DNA of 64,000 nucleotides from Gluconobacter sphaericus NBRC 12467 (lineage in GTDB: Bacteria > Pseudomonadota > Alphaproteobacteria > Acetobacterales > Acetobacteraceae). The position numbers were made by a program, and so were the translations under genes. Below are positions 8,083 through 15,926 of the stretch, one piece after another. Location of the stretch: positions 62,001-126,000 of the forward strand of contig NZ_BJMK01000006.1 in assembly GCF_006539125.1 (NCBI RefSeq). Reading direction: 5' to 3'. Numbering within the stretch: the first letter of the stretch is position 1; every line of letters starts with the position of its first letter. The notes below the pieces were generated by a model. That model had not been told where the DNA came from and did no database searches. It saw nothing but the letters and a program-made list of their open reading frames with translations.

Positions 8083-8489
8083 GCTATGTTCCCCCCACCC
8101 CGTCCATTATCGATGACATCATCGCGCAGGTGAAGTTCGATGCGAACGGCCTGATTTCCGCGATTGCGCAGGCACCGGATGGCGTGGTGCTGATGCTGGC
8201 CTGGATGAACGCAGACGCCCTGCGCGAGACGCTTCTGACGGGCCGAGTCTGCTACTGGTCGCGCAGTCGCCAAAAATTGTGGCGCAAGGGCGAGACCTCG
8301 GGCCAGCAGCAGAAACTCATCGAAGCGCGGCTGGACTGTGACATGGACGCCGTTCTCATGGTCGTCGACCAGACCGGCGTGGCCTGCCACACCGGGCGCC
8401 GGAGCTGTTTCTATCACGGAGTGACACCGGAGGGGCTGCGCGATACCGCACAGCCCGAAATCAGTGCCGAAGAACTTTACGGCCGCTGA
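8079..8489 (+). CDS. hisI: Phosphoribosyl-AMP cyclohydrolase
   Basis: This 136-residue HisI catalyses the third step of histidine synthesis, opening the purine ring of PR-AMP. It contains the family core CYWSRSRQKLWRKGETSG and the metal-binding cysteines in LDCDMD, GVACHTGRRSCFYH. It starts with GTG at 8079, overlapping the ygfZ stop (GTGA), with a clear GAGGAG eight bases upstream. It is a stand-alone HisI without the HisE domain. The 3' end overlaps the convergent RNase T2 gene by 13 bp. Confidence 0.95.
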   Translation: MSYVPPTPSIIDDIIAQVKFDANGLISAIAQAPDGVVLMLAWMNADALRETLLTGRVCYWSRSRQKLWRKGETSGQQQKLIEARLDCDMDAVLMVVDQTGVACHTGRRSCFYHGVTPEGLRDTAQPEISAEELYGR

Positions 8490-9241
8490 TCAGCCACAAA
8501 CGGTGCAGTCCAGCCCGGCACGAGGAACGTAGCCGGGCAGCCGTTCTGGTCGTTGGGTGAGGACAGATAGGCGCCTTCATAGGGGAAACGCGACAGCTTC
8601 TTCGGATCCAGCGTGAACCAAAGCTGCGTCAGAACCATCTGCCCGTTATGGGCAGGTTCGCAACGGACCTGAAGAGCGCGGGTGTCCCCGACATTCATCA
8701 AACGCGCGAAAGTCGCCAGCATGTCATCACGCTTGACCTGAAATCCGGCCTGCTGCGACAGCCATAGCCCGAACGCCGAGGCTGCGAACCGATCCCGCAT
8801 TTCCATGGATGTGACGAAAAAGCGGTCTGCATCATAGCCGAAGCAGCGGGCATGCTTGGTATATTCATGCATGTAAAGCGGCTTTTTCAGGTGCGGCACA
8901 ACACCACGCAGCGCCTCGACGGTTGTCGGCAGGAGCTTCGGCGGCGTATCATTGTGATCATAGAGATCACAGCCTTTGGACCACCATTCCTGCACTGGCA
9001 CGCCCTGTGCTTCCAGACTATGCGGCTCGGACGCCCAAAGTCCGTGCAGACCGATCGAGATACGATGCGTCTGGTCCCATTCACATCCTCCGCCCGTGGC
9101 ACAGAAACCCGGCTGCCAGGTCAGGGCCAGCGTGTCATGCCGGAAATCGGTATGAGCCGTGGGCGTGATCGAAGGACCGGTCGGAGCCTGCGAGGCACAT
9201 CCTCCCAGCAGGAAAAGAGCGGCAAGAACAGAACGCTTCAC
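8477..9241 (-). CDS. Ribonuclease T2 family lipoprotein
   Basis: This 254-residue protein begins with a lipoprotein signal peptide (lipobox LGGC, cysteine at residue 15). It has both RNase T2 active-site motifs: GLHGLW with the catalytic His at about 66, and HEYTKHARC at 125-133. Enzymes of this family cleave RNA without base specificity through a 2',3'-cyclic phosphate and are usually periplasmic or secreted; here the protein should be lipid-anchored. It starts with GTG, overlapping the fghA stop by four bases, so it is probably the last gene of the adhC-fghA unit. Its link to formaldehyde metabolism is not obvious and may be only positional. Confidence 0.88.
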   Translation of the reverse strand: MKRSVLAALFLLGGCASQAPTGPSITPTAHTDFRHDTLALTWQPGFCATGGGCEWDQTHRISIGLHGLWASEPHSLEAQGVPVQEWWSKGCDLYDHNDTPPKLLPTTVEALRGVVPHLKKPLYMHEYTKHARCFGYDADRFFVTSMEMRDRFAASAFGLWLSQQAGFQVKRDDMLATFARLMNVGDTRALQVRCEPAHNGQMVLTQLWFTLDPKKLSRFPYEGAYLSSPNDQNGCPATFLVPGWTAPFVADQRP

Positions 9242-10086
9242 GCAGAAAGCCCTTTGGCATGGTGCGTCAGATGGTCCGCAATGAAACTCTGTATGAACCA
9301 GTAGGAATGGTCATACGCGGCATGTCGGCGCAGTTCGAGGGACTGTCCGCCTTCCTTTGCCGCGGCTTCGAGCGCATCGGGGCAGAGATCCGCCAGATAC
9401 TGGTCCATCAGCCCCTGATCCACGAGAATGGTGGACGGATGGGTATGCTTCGAGCGCAGCAACAGCGTCGGGTCGCAACGCTGCCATTTCATCGGATCGC
9501 CGCCGAAATACGCATCAAACGCCTTCTGCCCCCAGGGCACGGTGCTGGGATGGCAGATTGGTGCGAAAGCCGAAACGGTTTTCCAGCGATCGGGATATTT
9601 CAGTGCCTGAAGCAGTGCCCCCATACCGCCCATGGAATGTCCCATGATGCCGCGACGACTGCCATCCAGCGGATAGAGTCGTTCTGTCAGCGAGGGTAGC
9701 TCCTCGCCGACATAGGTCTCCATCCGGTAGTGGTGGCTCCAGGGTTCGGACGTGGCGTCGATATAGAACCCGGCACCTGACCCCAGATCATAACTGTCAT
9801 CCTCCCCCTTGATGCCTGTATGGCGCGGTGAGGTGTCCGGGGCGACGAGCGCGATGCCATGTTCGGCAGCAAAGCGGATCGCGTTAGCCTTGATAAGGAA
9901 CGTCTCCTGCGTCGCGGTCAGCCCGGCCAGCAGATGAATAACCGGAACCTTTTGACCCGACAGGGCCTCTTTCGGCAGGAAGACCCCAAACGTTGCGGGA
10001 ACACCGAGCGCCTGCGAGTTGTGCCGGACAAAACGCAGAGAGCCATCAAAACAGGCGTGATGCGCCAGAACCTCGATGTCGGACAC
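9238..10086 (-). CDS. fghA: S-formylglutathione hydrolase
   Basis: This 282-residue esterase-D-type alpha/beta hydrolase has the nucleophile elbow GHSMGG (Ser at about 151), LVDQG for the acid, and AYDHSYWF for the His. It hydrolyses S-formylglutathione to formate and glutathione, the step after AdhC. It starts with GTG at 10086, three bases after the adhC stop, with GGAG inside the end of adhC. The pair forms the glutathione-dependent formaldehyde oxidation pathway in the cytoplasm. Confidence 0.94.
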   Translation of the reverse strand: MSDIEVLAHHACFDGSLRFVRHNSQALGVPATFGVFLPKEALSGQKVPVIHLLAGLTATQETFLIKANAIRFAAEHGIALVAPDTSPRHTGIKGEDDSYDLGSGAGFYIDATSEPWSHHYRMETYVGEELPSLTERLYPLDGSRRGIMGHSMGGMGALLQALKYPDRWKTVSAFAPICHPSTVPWGQKAFDAYFGGDPMKWQRCDPTLLLRSKHTHPSTILVDQGLMDQYLADLCPDALEAAAKEGGQSLELRRHAAYDHSYWFIQSFIADHLTHHAKGLSA

Positions 10087-10088
10087 GC

Positions 10089-11204
10089 TCAGTACTCCAC
10101 GACGGTACGAATGCTCTCACCCCGGCTCATCATGTCGAAACCCAGATTGATGTCAGCGAGCTTGAGCTTGTGGGTAATGAGATCGTCGATGTCGATCCGG
10201 CCTTCCATGTACCAGTCCACGATCTGCGGCACATCGGTTCGCCCGCGCGCGCCACCAAATGCCGAGCCGATCCAGCGGCGTCCCGTCACAAGCTGGAACG
10301 GTCGCGTGCTGATTTCCTGCCCTGCCCCGGCCACACCGATAACGCAGGATACGCCCCAGCCACGATGCGCACTCTCCAGCGCCTGACGCATCAGGGTCGG
10401 ATTGCCGACACACTCAAACGTGTAGTCCAGACCACCACCGGTCATCTCGATCAGATGCCCTACAAGGTCGCCATCCGGCCCCAGATCCTTCGGATTCACG
10501 AAATCCGTCATGCCGAACTTTCGGGCAATCGCCTCGCGCTCCGGATTGATGTCGATGCCGATAATCCGGTTGGCGCCGACCATCTTTGCACCCTGAATAA
10601 CGTTGAGGCCAATGCCCCCGAGCCCGAAGACTCCAACCGTCGAGCCAGGCTCCACCTTGGCCGTGAACAGCACGGCGCCAATGCCGGTCGTCACGCCACA
10701 ACCGATATAGCAGACCTTGTCGAACGGCGCGTCGGAGCGGATCTTGGCAAGTGCGATTTCCGGCAGCACTGTGAAATTCGCGAAGGTCGAACAGCCCATA
10801 TAGTGATGGATCGGCTGACCTTTATAAGAGAATCGGGATGTGCCGTCTGGCATCAGGCCCTTGCCCTGAGTGCTGCGGATGGCCGTGCACAGATTGGTCT
10901 TGCGCGACAGGCAAGACGGACATTCCCGGCACTCCGGCGTATAGAGCGGAATGACATGATCACCGGGCTTAAGATGCTTTACCCCGGCCCCGACTTCTCG
11001 AACGATGCCCGCACCCTCATGCCCGAGAATGGCCGGAAACAGTCCCTCAGGGTCCTGTCCGGAGAGCGTGTACTTGTCGGTATGGCACAGACCGGTCGCC
11101 ATGATCTCGACCAGTACTTCCCCGTCGCGGGGGCCTTCAAGCTGAACCGTGTCGATTTCCAGCGGTTTGCCGGCTTCGAACGCAATGGCGGCGATCACAT
11201 CCAT
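10089..11204 (-). CDS. adhC: S-(hydroxymethyl)glutathione dehydrogenase, class III alcohol dehydrogenase
   Basis: This 371-residue zinc-dependent dehydrogenase carries catalytic zinc ligands in GLCHTDKY and GHEGAG, the structural zinc motif [15 protein letters not shown], and the NAD-binding [12 protein letters not shown]. It oxidises the glutathione adduct of formaldehyde and can also act as S-nitrosoglutathione reductase in this family. The frame stays open far upstream (to 12203), but those codons are antisense to the bestrophin-like gene. The ATG at 11204 follows an AGGAG and gives the standard N-terminus. No FrmR-type repressor gene is adjacent. Confidence 0.95.
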   Translation of the reverse strand: MDVIAAIAFEAGKPLEIDTVQLEGPRDGEVLVEIMATGLCHTDKYTLSGQDPEGLFPAILGHEGAGIVREVGAGVKHLKPGDHVIPLYTPECRECPSCLSRKTNLCTAIRSTQGKGLMPDGTSRFSYKGQPIHHYMGCSTFANFTVLPEIALAKIRSDAPFDKVCYIGCGVTTGIGAVLFTAKVEPGSTVGVFGLGGIGLNVIQGAKMVGANRIIGIDINPEREAIARKFGMTDFVNPKDLGPDGDLVGHLIEMTGGGLDYTFECVGNPTLMRQALESAHRGWGVSCVIGVAGAGQEISTRPFQLVTGRRWIGSAFGGARGRTDVPQIVDWYMEGRIDIDDLITHKLKLADINLGFDMMSRGESIRTVVEY

Positions 11205-11384
11205 AACATCACTCTCCTCTGAAACAGTGCGGACAAGGTGTCGTATTAAACGGCATGGCGGCAAGAATGCACTGCAAAAGAAAGTAAAGTGACAGACACC
11301 CTTTGGTGTTGGCCAAAAACTGACTTCGCCGCTACGCTTCCACACGACTTCCCTGCACATCCCGTCATCCAAGGAGACAGCCAT

Positions 11385-12260
11385 TTGATCGTCAATCGCC
11401 CACATGGACTGGCCATTCTTTTCCGGGAAGCCCTGCCCCCCCTGATCATCCTGACCCTGTGGGACTTCGTCGTGGTGGTACTGTTCCAGATCTTTCATCA
11501 GGACTGGATGGAACAACCGGCTCTTCCGATTTCCCTCATGGGCTCGGCGCTCGCGATCTTCCTGAGCATGCGCAACAACGCGGCCTATAACCGCTGGTGG
11601 GAAGGCCGGACCCTGTGGGGAGCGATCACCAACAACTGCCGTTCCTTCGGCCGCGAAGCCGCGACACTTCTGGGCGGGCGTCCGGATCTGGCCCGCGCCA
11701 TGGCCGCCTATCCACATGTCCTGCGCGCGGCACTGAGGGGTGACGCACCCAACGAGGATACCAAAAGGCTCCTGACGCCTGAAATGTACGAGAAAGTTTT
11801 TTCCTGCTCGAACACGGCCAACATGCTGCTCTACCAGATCGGTCTGGGAGTGCGCGACGAAGTCGAACTCAAAGGAATCGACGGGGCAGTACACGGCACG
11901 GTGGACCGCATCCTGTCCGACATCGCCAACGCGCAGGGCGGGCTGGAGCGTATCAAAAACACTCCGCTTCCCGCGCAGTATTCCCTGCTGCCCGAAATCA
12001 CAACGCATCTGTTCTGTATCATCCTGCCGCTTTCGGCCGTGCAGACGCTCGGCTGGATCACGCCGCTGGGCTCCAGCATCATCGGCATGCTGTTCCAGAT
12101 GCTCGATCGCAGCGGACGCGATCTTCAGGAACCATTCACAAATAGTGTCCACGCCCTTCCCATGCTGACCATGGCCCGCACGATCGAGCGCGATCTTCTG
12201 CAACCGATCGGGGATCTCCCGCCCGCCCCCATACAGGCCATCCGCGGTGTTCAGCCCTGA
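11385..12260 (+). CDS. Bestrophin-like (UPF0187) membrane channel family protein
   Basis: This 291-residue protein has two N-terminal membrane segments ([21 protein letters not shown] and [14 protein letters not shown]) and the family motif [16 protein letters not shown] at about residues 62-77. A further hydrophobic hairpin near [29 protein letters not shown] lies at about 205-232. Bacterial bestrophin homologues form pentameric ion channels. The start is taken as the TTG at 11385 because AAGGAG lies eight bases before it and the family N-terminus ([11 protein letters not shown]) begins there. The frame is open to an ATG at 11289, but that part does not look like protein. Substrate is unknown. 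Confidence 0.8.
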   Translation: MIVNRPHGLAILFREALPPLIILTLWDFVVVVLFQIFHQDWMEQPALPISLMGSALAIFLSMRNNAAYNRWWEGRTLWGAITNNCRSFGREAATLLGGRPDLARAMAAYPHVLRAALRGDAPNEDTKRLLTPEMYEKVFSCSNTANMLLYQIGLGVRDEVELKGIDGAVHGTVDRILSDIANAQGGLERIKNTPLPAQYSLLPEITTHLFCIILPLSAVQTLGWITPLGSSIIGMLFQMLDRSGRDLQEPFTNSVHALPMLTMARTIERDLLQPIGDLPPAPIQAIRGVQP

Positions 12261-12336
12261 CAGATACAGAAGCCCACGCTTTTCCCCTTGCGATCAGACA
12301 AGACAGCAGGGGGTTTTTCTGCTATAAGCTGGGGCT

Positions 12337-12924
12337 ATGAACACGTTCAAAAGCCCCCAGAAGGGCGGCATGACCGATGAAATGGCTCGTGTCGCAGCCA
12401 ACAACACTGCCCGTCAGACTGATCCGGAACACAACGCGGACCCGTTCCGCGAAGGTGACTCCATTGTCTACGCCGCGCATGGCGTCGGACGCGTGGACAA
12501 GATCGGCATGGTCGAAGTCGCCGATACTGTCATCGAGATGATCCAGATCTCGTTCCCCGGCAACCAGATGACGCTGCGCATTCCGCTGGCCAAGGCCCGC
12601 AAAGCTGGCCTGCGCAAGATCGTCACGCGCGATATCGTCGATAAGGCGATGACCGTCATCAAGGGCAAGCCACATGTCAGCAAGGGCATGTGGGCCCGCC
12701 GCGCCGTGGCTTACCAGGAAAAGATCAACTCCGGTGACCTGATCCAGATTGCCGAAGTGCTGCGTGACCTGCGTCGCAACGTCGACAGCCTCGATGGCAG
12801 CTTCTCCGAACGCAAGCTGTTCGAAGCTGCGCAGGAGCGTTTCGTGGCCGAGGTCGCCGTTCTCGAAAATGCCGATCCCACACAGGTTCTCGAAAACCTG
12901 ACCAAAACCATGAAGGCCGCCTGA
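12337..12924 (+). CDS. CarD family transcriptional regulator
   Basis: This 195-residue CarD/CdnL-type protein has an N-terminal Tudor-like RNA polymerase-interacting domain (FREGDSIVYAAHGVGRVDKI, about residues 37-56) and a helical C-terminal DNA-binding domain. Proteins of this family bind the RNAP beta subunit and stabilise open complexes, often at rRNA and growth-linked promoters. Two starts are possible: the ATG at 12337, with a TATAAG only nine bases upstream and no good ribosome site, or the ATG at 12370, with AGAAGGG just before it. A hairpin (GGGGCT at 12331-12336 with AGCCCC at 12352-12357) brackets the first ATG. A terminator follows the gene. Confidence 0.88.
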   Translation: MNTFKSPQKGGMTDEMARVAANNTARQTDPEHNADPFREGDSIVYAAHGVGRVDKIGMVEVADTVIEMIQISFPGNQMTLRIPLAKARKAGLRKIVTRDIVDKAMTVIKGKPHVSKGMWARRAVAYQEKINSGDLIQIAEVLRDLRRNVDSLDGSFSERKLFEAAQERFVAEVAVLENADPTQVLENLTKTMKAA

Positions 12925-13005
12925 ATCGCGGTCAGGAGCGCAGTTTGAAAAAGCTGCACTTCTCTAATATGGATCAGGGTGTGGTTTTTTTCGCATCCCG
13001 GGCAG

Positions 13006-13038
13006 GGTCTTTCGCGTTGGCGACACGAAAGACCTTTT
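13006..13038 (+). terminator. Rho-independent terminator after carD
   Basis: GGTCTTTCG (13006-13014) and CGAAAGACC (13026-13034) form a perfect 9-bp stem with an 11-base loop, followed directly by TTTT. It lies 80 bp after the CarD stop and 60 bp before the SDR start. Confidence 0.85.
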
Positions 13039-13097
13039 CCGTGACGCGTTTTCAGTCACCGTTTCAAACCTGCATTCCAGAGGAGAGGTGAGGCCAC

Positions 13098-13898
13098 ATG
13101 CCTGCCCCTTACAAAGACCGTTTCGCCGGCAAAAAAGTCCTCGTCACCGGGGCATCCCAGGGAATTGGCGAGGCCACTGCGCTTCGTTTTGCCGAAGAAG
13201 GCGCGCAGGTCGCCCTCAACGGCCGCAAAGAAGACAAGCTGATCGCCGTACGCGAAAAGCTGCCCAAAGTTTCTGGCGGAGAACACCCGATCGCCACGGG
13301 TGACATTTCCAAGGAAGACGACGTCAAACGTCTGGTCGCCGACAGCATCAAGGCCATGGGCGGTCTGGACGTTCTGGTCTGCAACGCAGGCTATCAGATC
13401 CCGTCCCCTTCCGAAGACATCAAGCTCGAAGATTTTGAAGGTGTAATGGCTGTCAACGTCACGGGCGTGATGCTGCCGTGCCGCGAAGTCATCCGCTACT
13501 GGCTGGAGAATGGCATCAAGGGCACGATCATCGTGAACTCCTCTGTTCACCAGATCATCCCCAAGCCGCATTATCTGGGCTATTCTGCCTCCAAAGGTGC
13601 GGTCGGCAACATCGTCCGGACACTGGCGCTGGAATATGCCGGTCGTGGTATCCGGGTGAATGCCGTGGCACCAGGCGCCATCGTAACGCCGATCAACATG
13701 TCGTGGATCAACGATCCAGAGCAATACAAGGCCGTTTCAAGCCATATCCCGATGAAGCGTCCTGGTGAAAGCCGCGAAATCGCGGACGCCATCACCTTCC
13801 TTGCCGCCGAAGACAGCACCTACATCACGGGCCAGACCCTGTATGTCGACGGTGGCCTGACCCTCTACGGCGACTTCGAAAAGAACTGGTCCTCGTAA
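13098..13898 (+). CDS. Short-chain dehydrogenase/reductase, glucose 1-dehydrogenase-like
   Basis: This 266-residue classical SDR has the dinucleotide loop TGASQGIG (residues 17-24), NAG at 96-98, catalytic Ser at about 148, and YSASK (Tyr162, Lys166). The arginine in NGRKED (about residue 43) after the second beta strand favours NADP(H). Length and motifs resemble bacterial glucose 1-dehydrogenases and the cytosolic NADP-dependent glucose/gluconate SDRs known from Gluconobacter; substrate is inferred, not proven. Several purine-rich SD-like stretches (GAGGAG, GGTGAGG) precede the ATG. A receiver-domain gene starts six bases after the stop. Confidence 0.82.
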   Translation: MPAPYKDRFAGKKVLVTGASQGIGEATALRFAEEGAQVALNGRKEDKLIAVREKLPKVSGGEHPIATGDISKEDDVKRLVADSIKAMGGLDVLVCNAGYQIPSPSEDIKLEDFEGVMAVNVTGVMLPCREVIRYWLENGIKGTIIVNSSVHQIIPKPHYLGYSASKGAVGNIVRTLALEYAGRGIRVNAVAPGAIVTPINMSWINDPEQYKAVSSHIPMKRPGESREIADAITFLAAEDSTYITGQTLYVDGGLTLYGDFEKNWSS

Positions 13899-13904
13899 AC
13901 TTAT

Positions 13905-14285
13905 ATGGCCCCTTCCCTTACCGTTCTGCTGATCGAGGACGATTTCCTCATCCGGACCTGCCTGGCAGAGTTCCTGCTCGACAGCGGCCTGACGGTCAGG
14001 GAAGCGGACAACTGTGCCGAAGCCCGCGCCATCATAGGCGCGGAGCCGACGCTTGATGCCCTCGTGGCGGATATGTCTCTCCCGGACGGAGATGGCATGA
14101 CCCTCGTCCAACCGGCCCGTGACCGCTGGCCCGATCTTCCAGTCATCTATATCAGCGGTCATGGCGACCTGCGGCGTGACGAGACCTCCGGCGATCCCGC
14201 ACGGGACCGTTTCATCTCCAAGCCTTATACGCTAGCAAGCATTCTGGAGGTCCTTCTGGAAATGACATCAGCGGCCTCGGACTAG
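13905..14285 (+). CDS. Single-domain response regulator (receiver only)
   Basis: This 126-residue protein is a complete CheY-like receiver with no output domain. It has acidic pocket E11-D12-D13, phosphoacceptor D56 in VADMSLPDGDGM, switch Ser at 84 (YISGHG) and conserved K106 (ISKPY). It probably acts through protein contacts or as a phosphate sink. No histidine kinase lies nearby. It follows the SDR by six bases and precedes the TPR glycosyltransferase by nine, so the three may be co-transcribed. The AGGAG for the next gene lies at its own end. Confidence 0.9.
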   Translation: MAPSLTVLLIEDDFLIRTCLAEFLLDSGLTVREADNCAEARAIIGAEPTLDALVADMSLPDGDGMTLVQPARDRWPDLPVIYISGHGDLRRDETSGDPARDRFISKPYTLASILEVLLEMTSAASD

Positions 14286-14294
14286 GAGATCCGT

Positions 14295-15923
14295 ATGTCT
14301 GCCAGTCTGGACAGACCAGCCCCTGATGATCCGGCTCTACCCCACGAAGAAGAGCAACTTACATCAGACAGCCGTCTGGCCCGGGCACAGAATGCTCTCG
14401 TCCGCCGCAACCCCGAAGAAGCGCTGACCATCGCAGACGCCTTCGCGCACGATACGACTGAAATCCCGGCTCTGCATTACGTCAGGGCCCGCGCCTTGTT
14501 TCACCTTCACCGCTACGCCGAATGTGCAGAAGAGCTCGAAAAAGCCAGCGCCAATGTCGGCCCGCATGCCATTGTGCTGCTGCTGGACGAAGCCGTCTCC
14601 GTACGCCGGCGGGACGACCTGCTGCCGCTGCTGGAAATCTGCCGTAGGCGCAAACCCGATGATGCCCGGCTGATGGATGCCGAGGCGACGGTGCTGATCC
14701 AGCTCGCACGCTTCGACGAGGCAGAACTCCTGCTGCGCCAGAGTTTGCACCGCCGCCCCGGTAACCGCAACACGCTCAACCTGCTCGCCCTTCTCCTGAC
14801 GGAAACAGGCCGTTTCGAGGGTGCGCTCGCGATCATGAATGACCTGCGCGTGAGCGATCCGCAGGACTGGGAACCGATCTGCAACATGGCCTGCATCCTC
14901 AGCAGCCTAGGGCGGATGGAAGAAGCGGCCAATCTGTACCGGCAGGCGGTCCCGATGGCGCCGAGAGACCCGCGTCTGCGTCTGAACCACTCCATTACCA
15001 TGCTCAAAAGCGGACGCATGGCACAGGGCTGGGCAGAACATGAATGGCGTTTCGGGCTGCCGGGGCATACCAGCATGCCGCTGGATCGGCTCCTGCCAAA
15101 CATTTCCCCATCGCTGGATCTCAGGGGAAAACGCGTTCTCATCACGCAGGAGGAGGGTCTCGGCGATACGCTGATGTATCTGCGCTACATCCCGCCCCTC
15201 GCCCGTACGGGCGCCATCGTCCATATCTGGGGCACCGAGACACTGGCGGCAATCTGCGAACGTGTCGTCGGGGTGGCGGAAGTTCAGTTTGGCGGTGAAA
15301 CACCGGAATATGACTATCACTGCCCGTTTATCAGCCTGCCCCGCGCCTTTTCCGGAACGTCGGACGCAATGGGCGCGCCCGTTCCCTATCTCAGCGCGGA
15401 CCGCCGGAAGGCGGAGATGTGGCGTCAGCGTCTGCAGGATGATCATAAGCTACGTGTAGGTCTGGTCTGGGCTGGCGCAGCACGGCCTGAGGATACGGCG
15501 GCGCTCATGGTGGACCGCCAACGTTCCATGCCGCTTTCCACCCTTACCCCTTTGGCCAACATTGAGGGCGCGAGCTTCTATTCCCTGCAGAAAGACCGCC
15601 CGGCAGAACAGATTCCCGATTTTCCGGGCAAACTGATCAATTTCATGCCTGAATGTCACACAATGGACGACACCGCAGCGCTGATGGTGAACCTGGACAT
15701 CATCGTCTCGGTGGATACGTCAGCCGTTCATCTTGCGGGGGGGCTGGGCAAGCCAGTCATCATGATGGACCGAGTCAATAACTGCTGGCGCTGGCTGCAT
15801 GGTCGTGAGGACACCCCTTGGTATCCTCAGATGACGATCATCCGTCAGACCCATTTTGCGGACTGGTCGGACGTCGTAGAACGCGTAAAACGGCGCCTCG
15901 AAGACGCCGTTGCAGCACATTAA
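14295..15923 (+). CDS. TPR protein with glycosyltransferase 9-like C-terminus
   Basis: This 542-residue protein has an N-terminal array of tetratricopeptide repeats (about residues 25-245; for example RRPGNRNTLNLLALLLTETG and DPRLRLNHSITMLKSGRMAQ). The C-terminal glycosyltransferase-like domain (about 280-535) contains LITQEEGLGDTLMYLRYIP, VGLVWAGAA and DIIVSVDTSAVHLAGGLGKP. The last is typical of heptosyltransferase-type (GT9/GT-B) nucleotide-sugar sites. TPR-GT proteins like this are often linked to exopolysaccharide, flagellin or surface glycan modification. No signal peptide is seen, so it is probably cytoplasmic. An AGGAG precedes the ATG. It ends three bases from the convergent tamB stop. 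Confidence 0.8.
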   Translation: MSASLDRPAPDDPALPHEEEQLTSDSRLARAQNALVRRNPEEALTIADAFAHDTTEIPALHYVRARALFHLHRYAECAEELEKASANVGPHAIVLLLDEAVSVRRRDDLLPLLEICRRRKPDDARLMDAEATVLIQLARFDEAELLLRQSLHRRPGNRNTLNLLALLLTETGRFEGALAIMNDLRVSDPQDWEPICNMACILSSLGRMEEAANLYRQAVPMAPRDPRLRLNHSITMLKSGRMAQGWAEHEWRFGLPGHTSMPLDRLLPNISPSLDLRGKRVLITQEEGLGDTLMYLRYIPPLARTGAIVHIWGTETLAAICERVVGVAEVQFGGETPEYDYHCPFISLPRAFSGTSDAMGAPVPYLSADRRKAEMWRQRLQDDHKLRVGLVWAGAARPEDTAALMVDRQRSMPLSTLTPLANIEGASFYSLQKDRPAEQIPDFPGKLINFMPECHTMDDTAALMVNLDIIVSVDTSAVHLAGGLGKPVIMMDRVNNCWRWLHGREDTPWYPQMTIIRQTHFADWSDVVERVKRRLEDAVAAH

Positions 15924-15926
15924 AGC

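Noticed and set aside
11205-12203. Upstream extension of the adhC frame by 333 codons
   Set aside because: It is antisense to the bestrophin-like gene; the ATG at 11204 with AGGAG gives the normal AdhC N-terminus.
12286-12328. TTGCGA (12288-12293) with TATAAG (12323-12328) as a sigma-70 promoter for carD
   Set aside because: The spacer is 29 bp, too long for a normal promoter; only the TATAAG remains as a weak -10 candidate.
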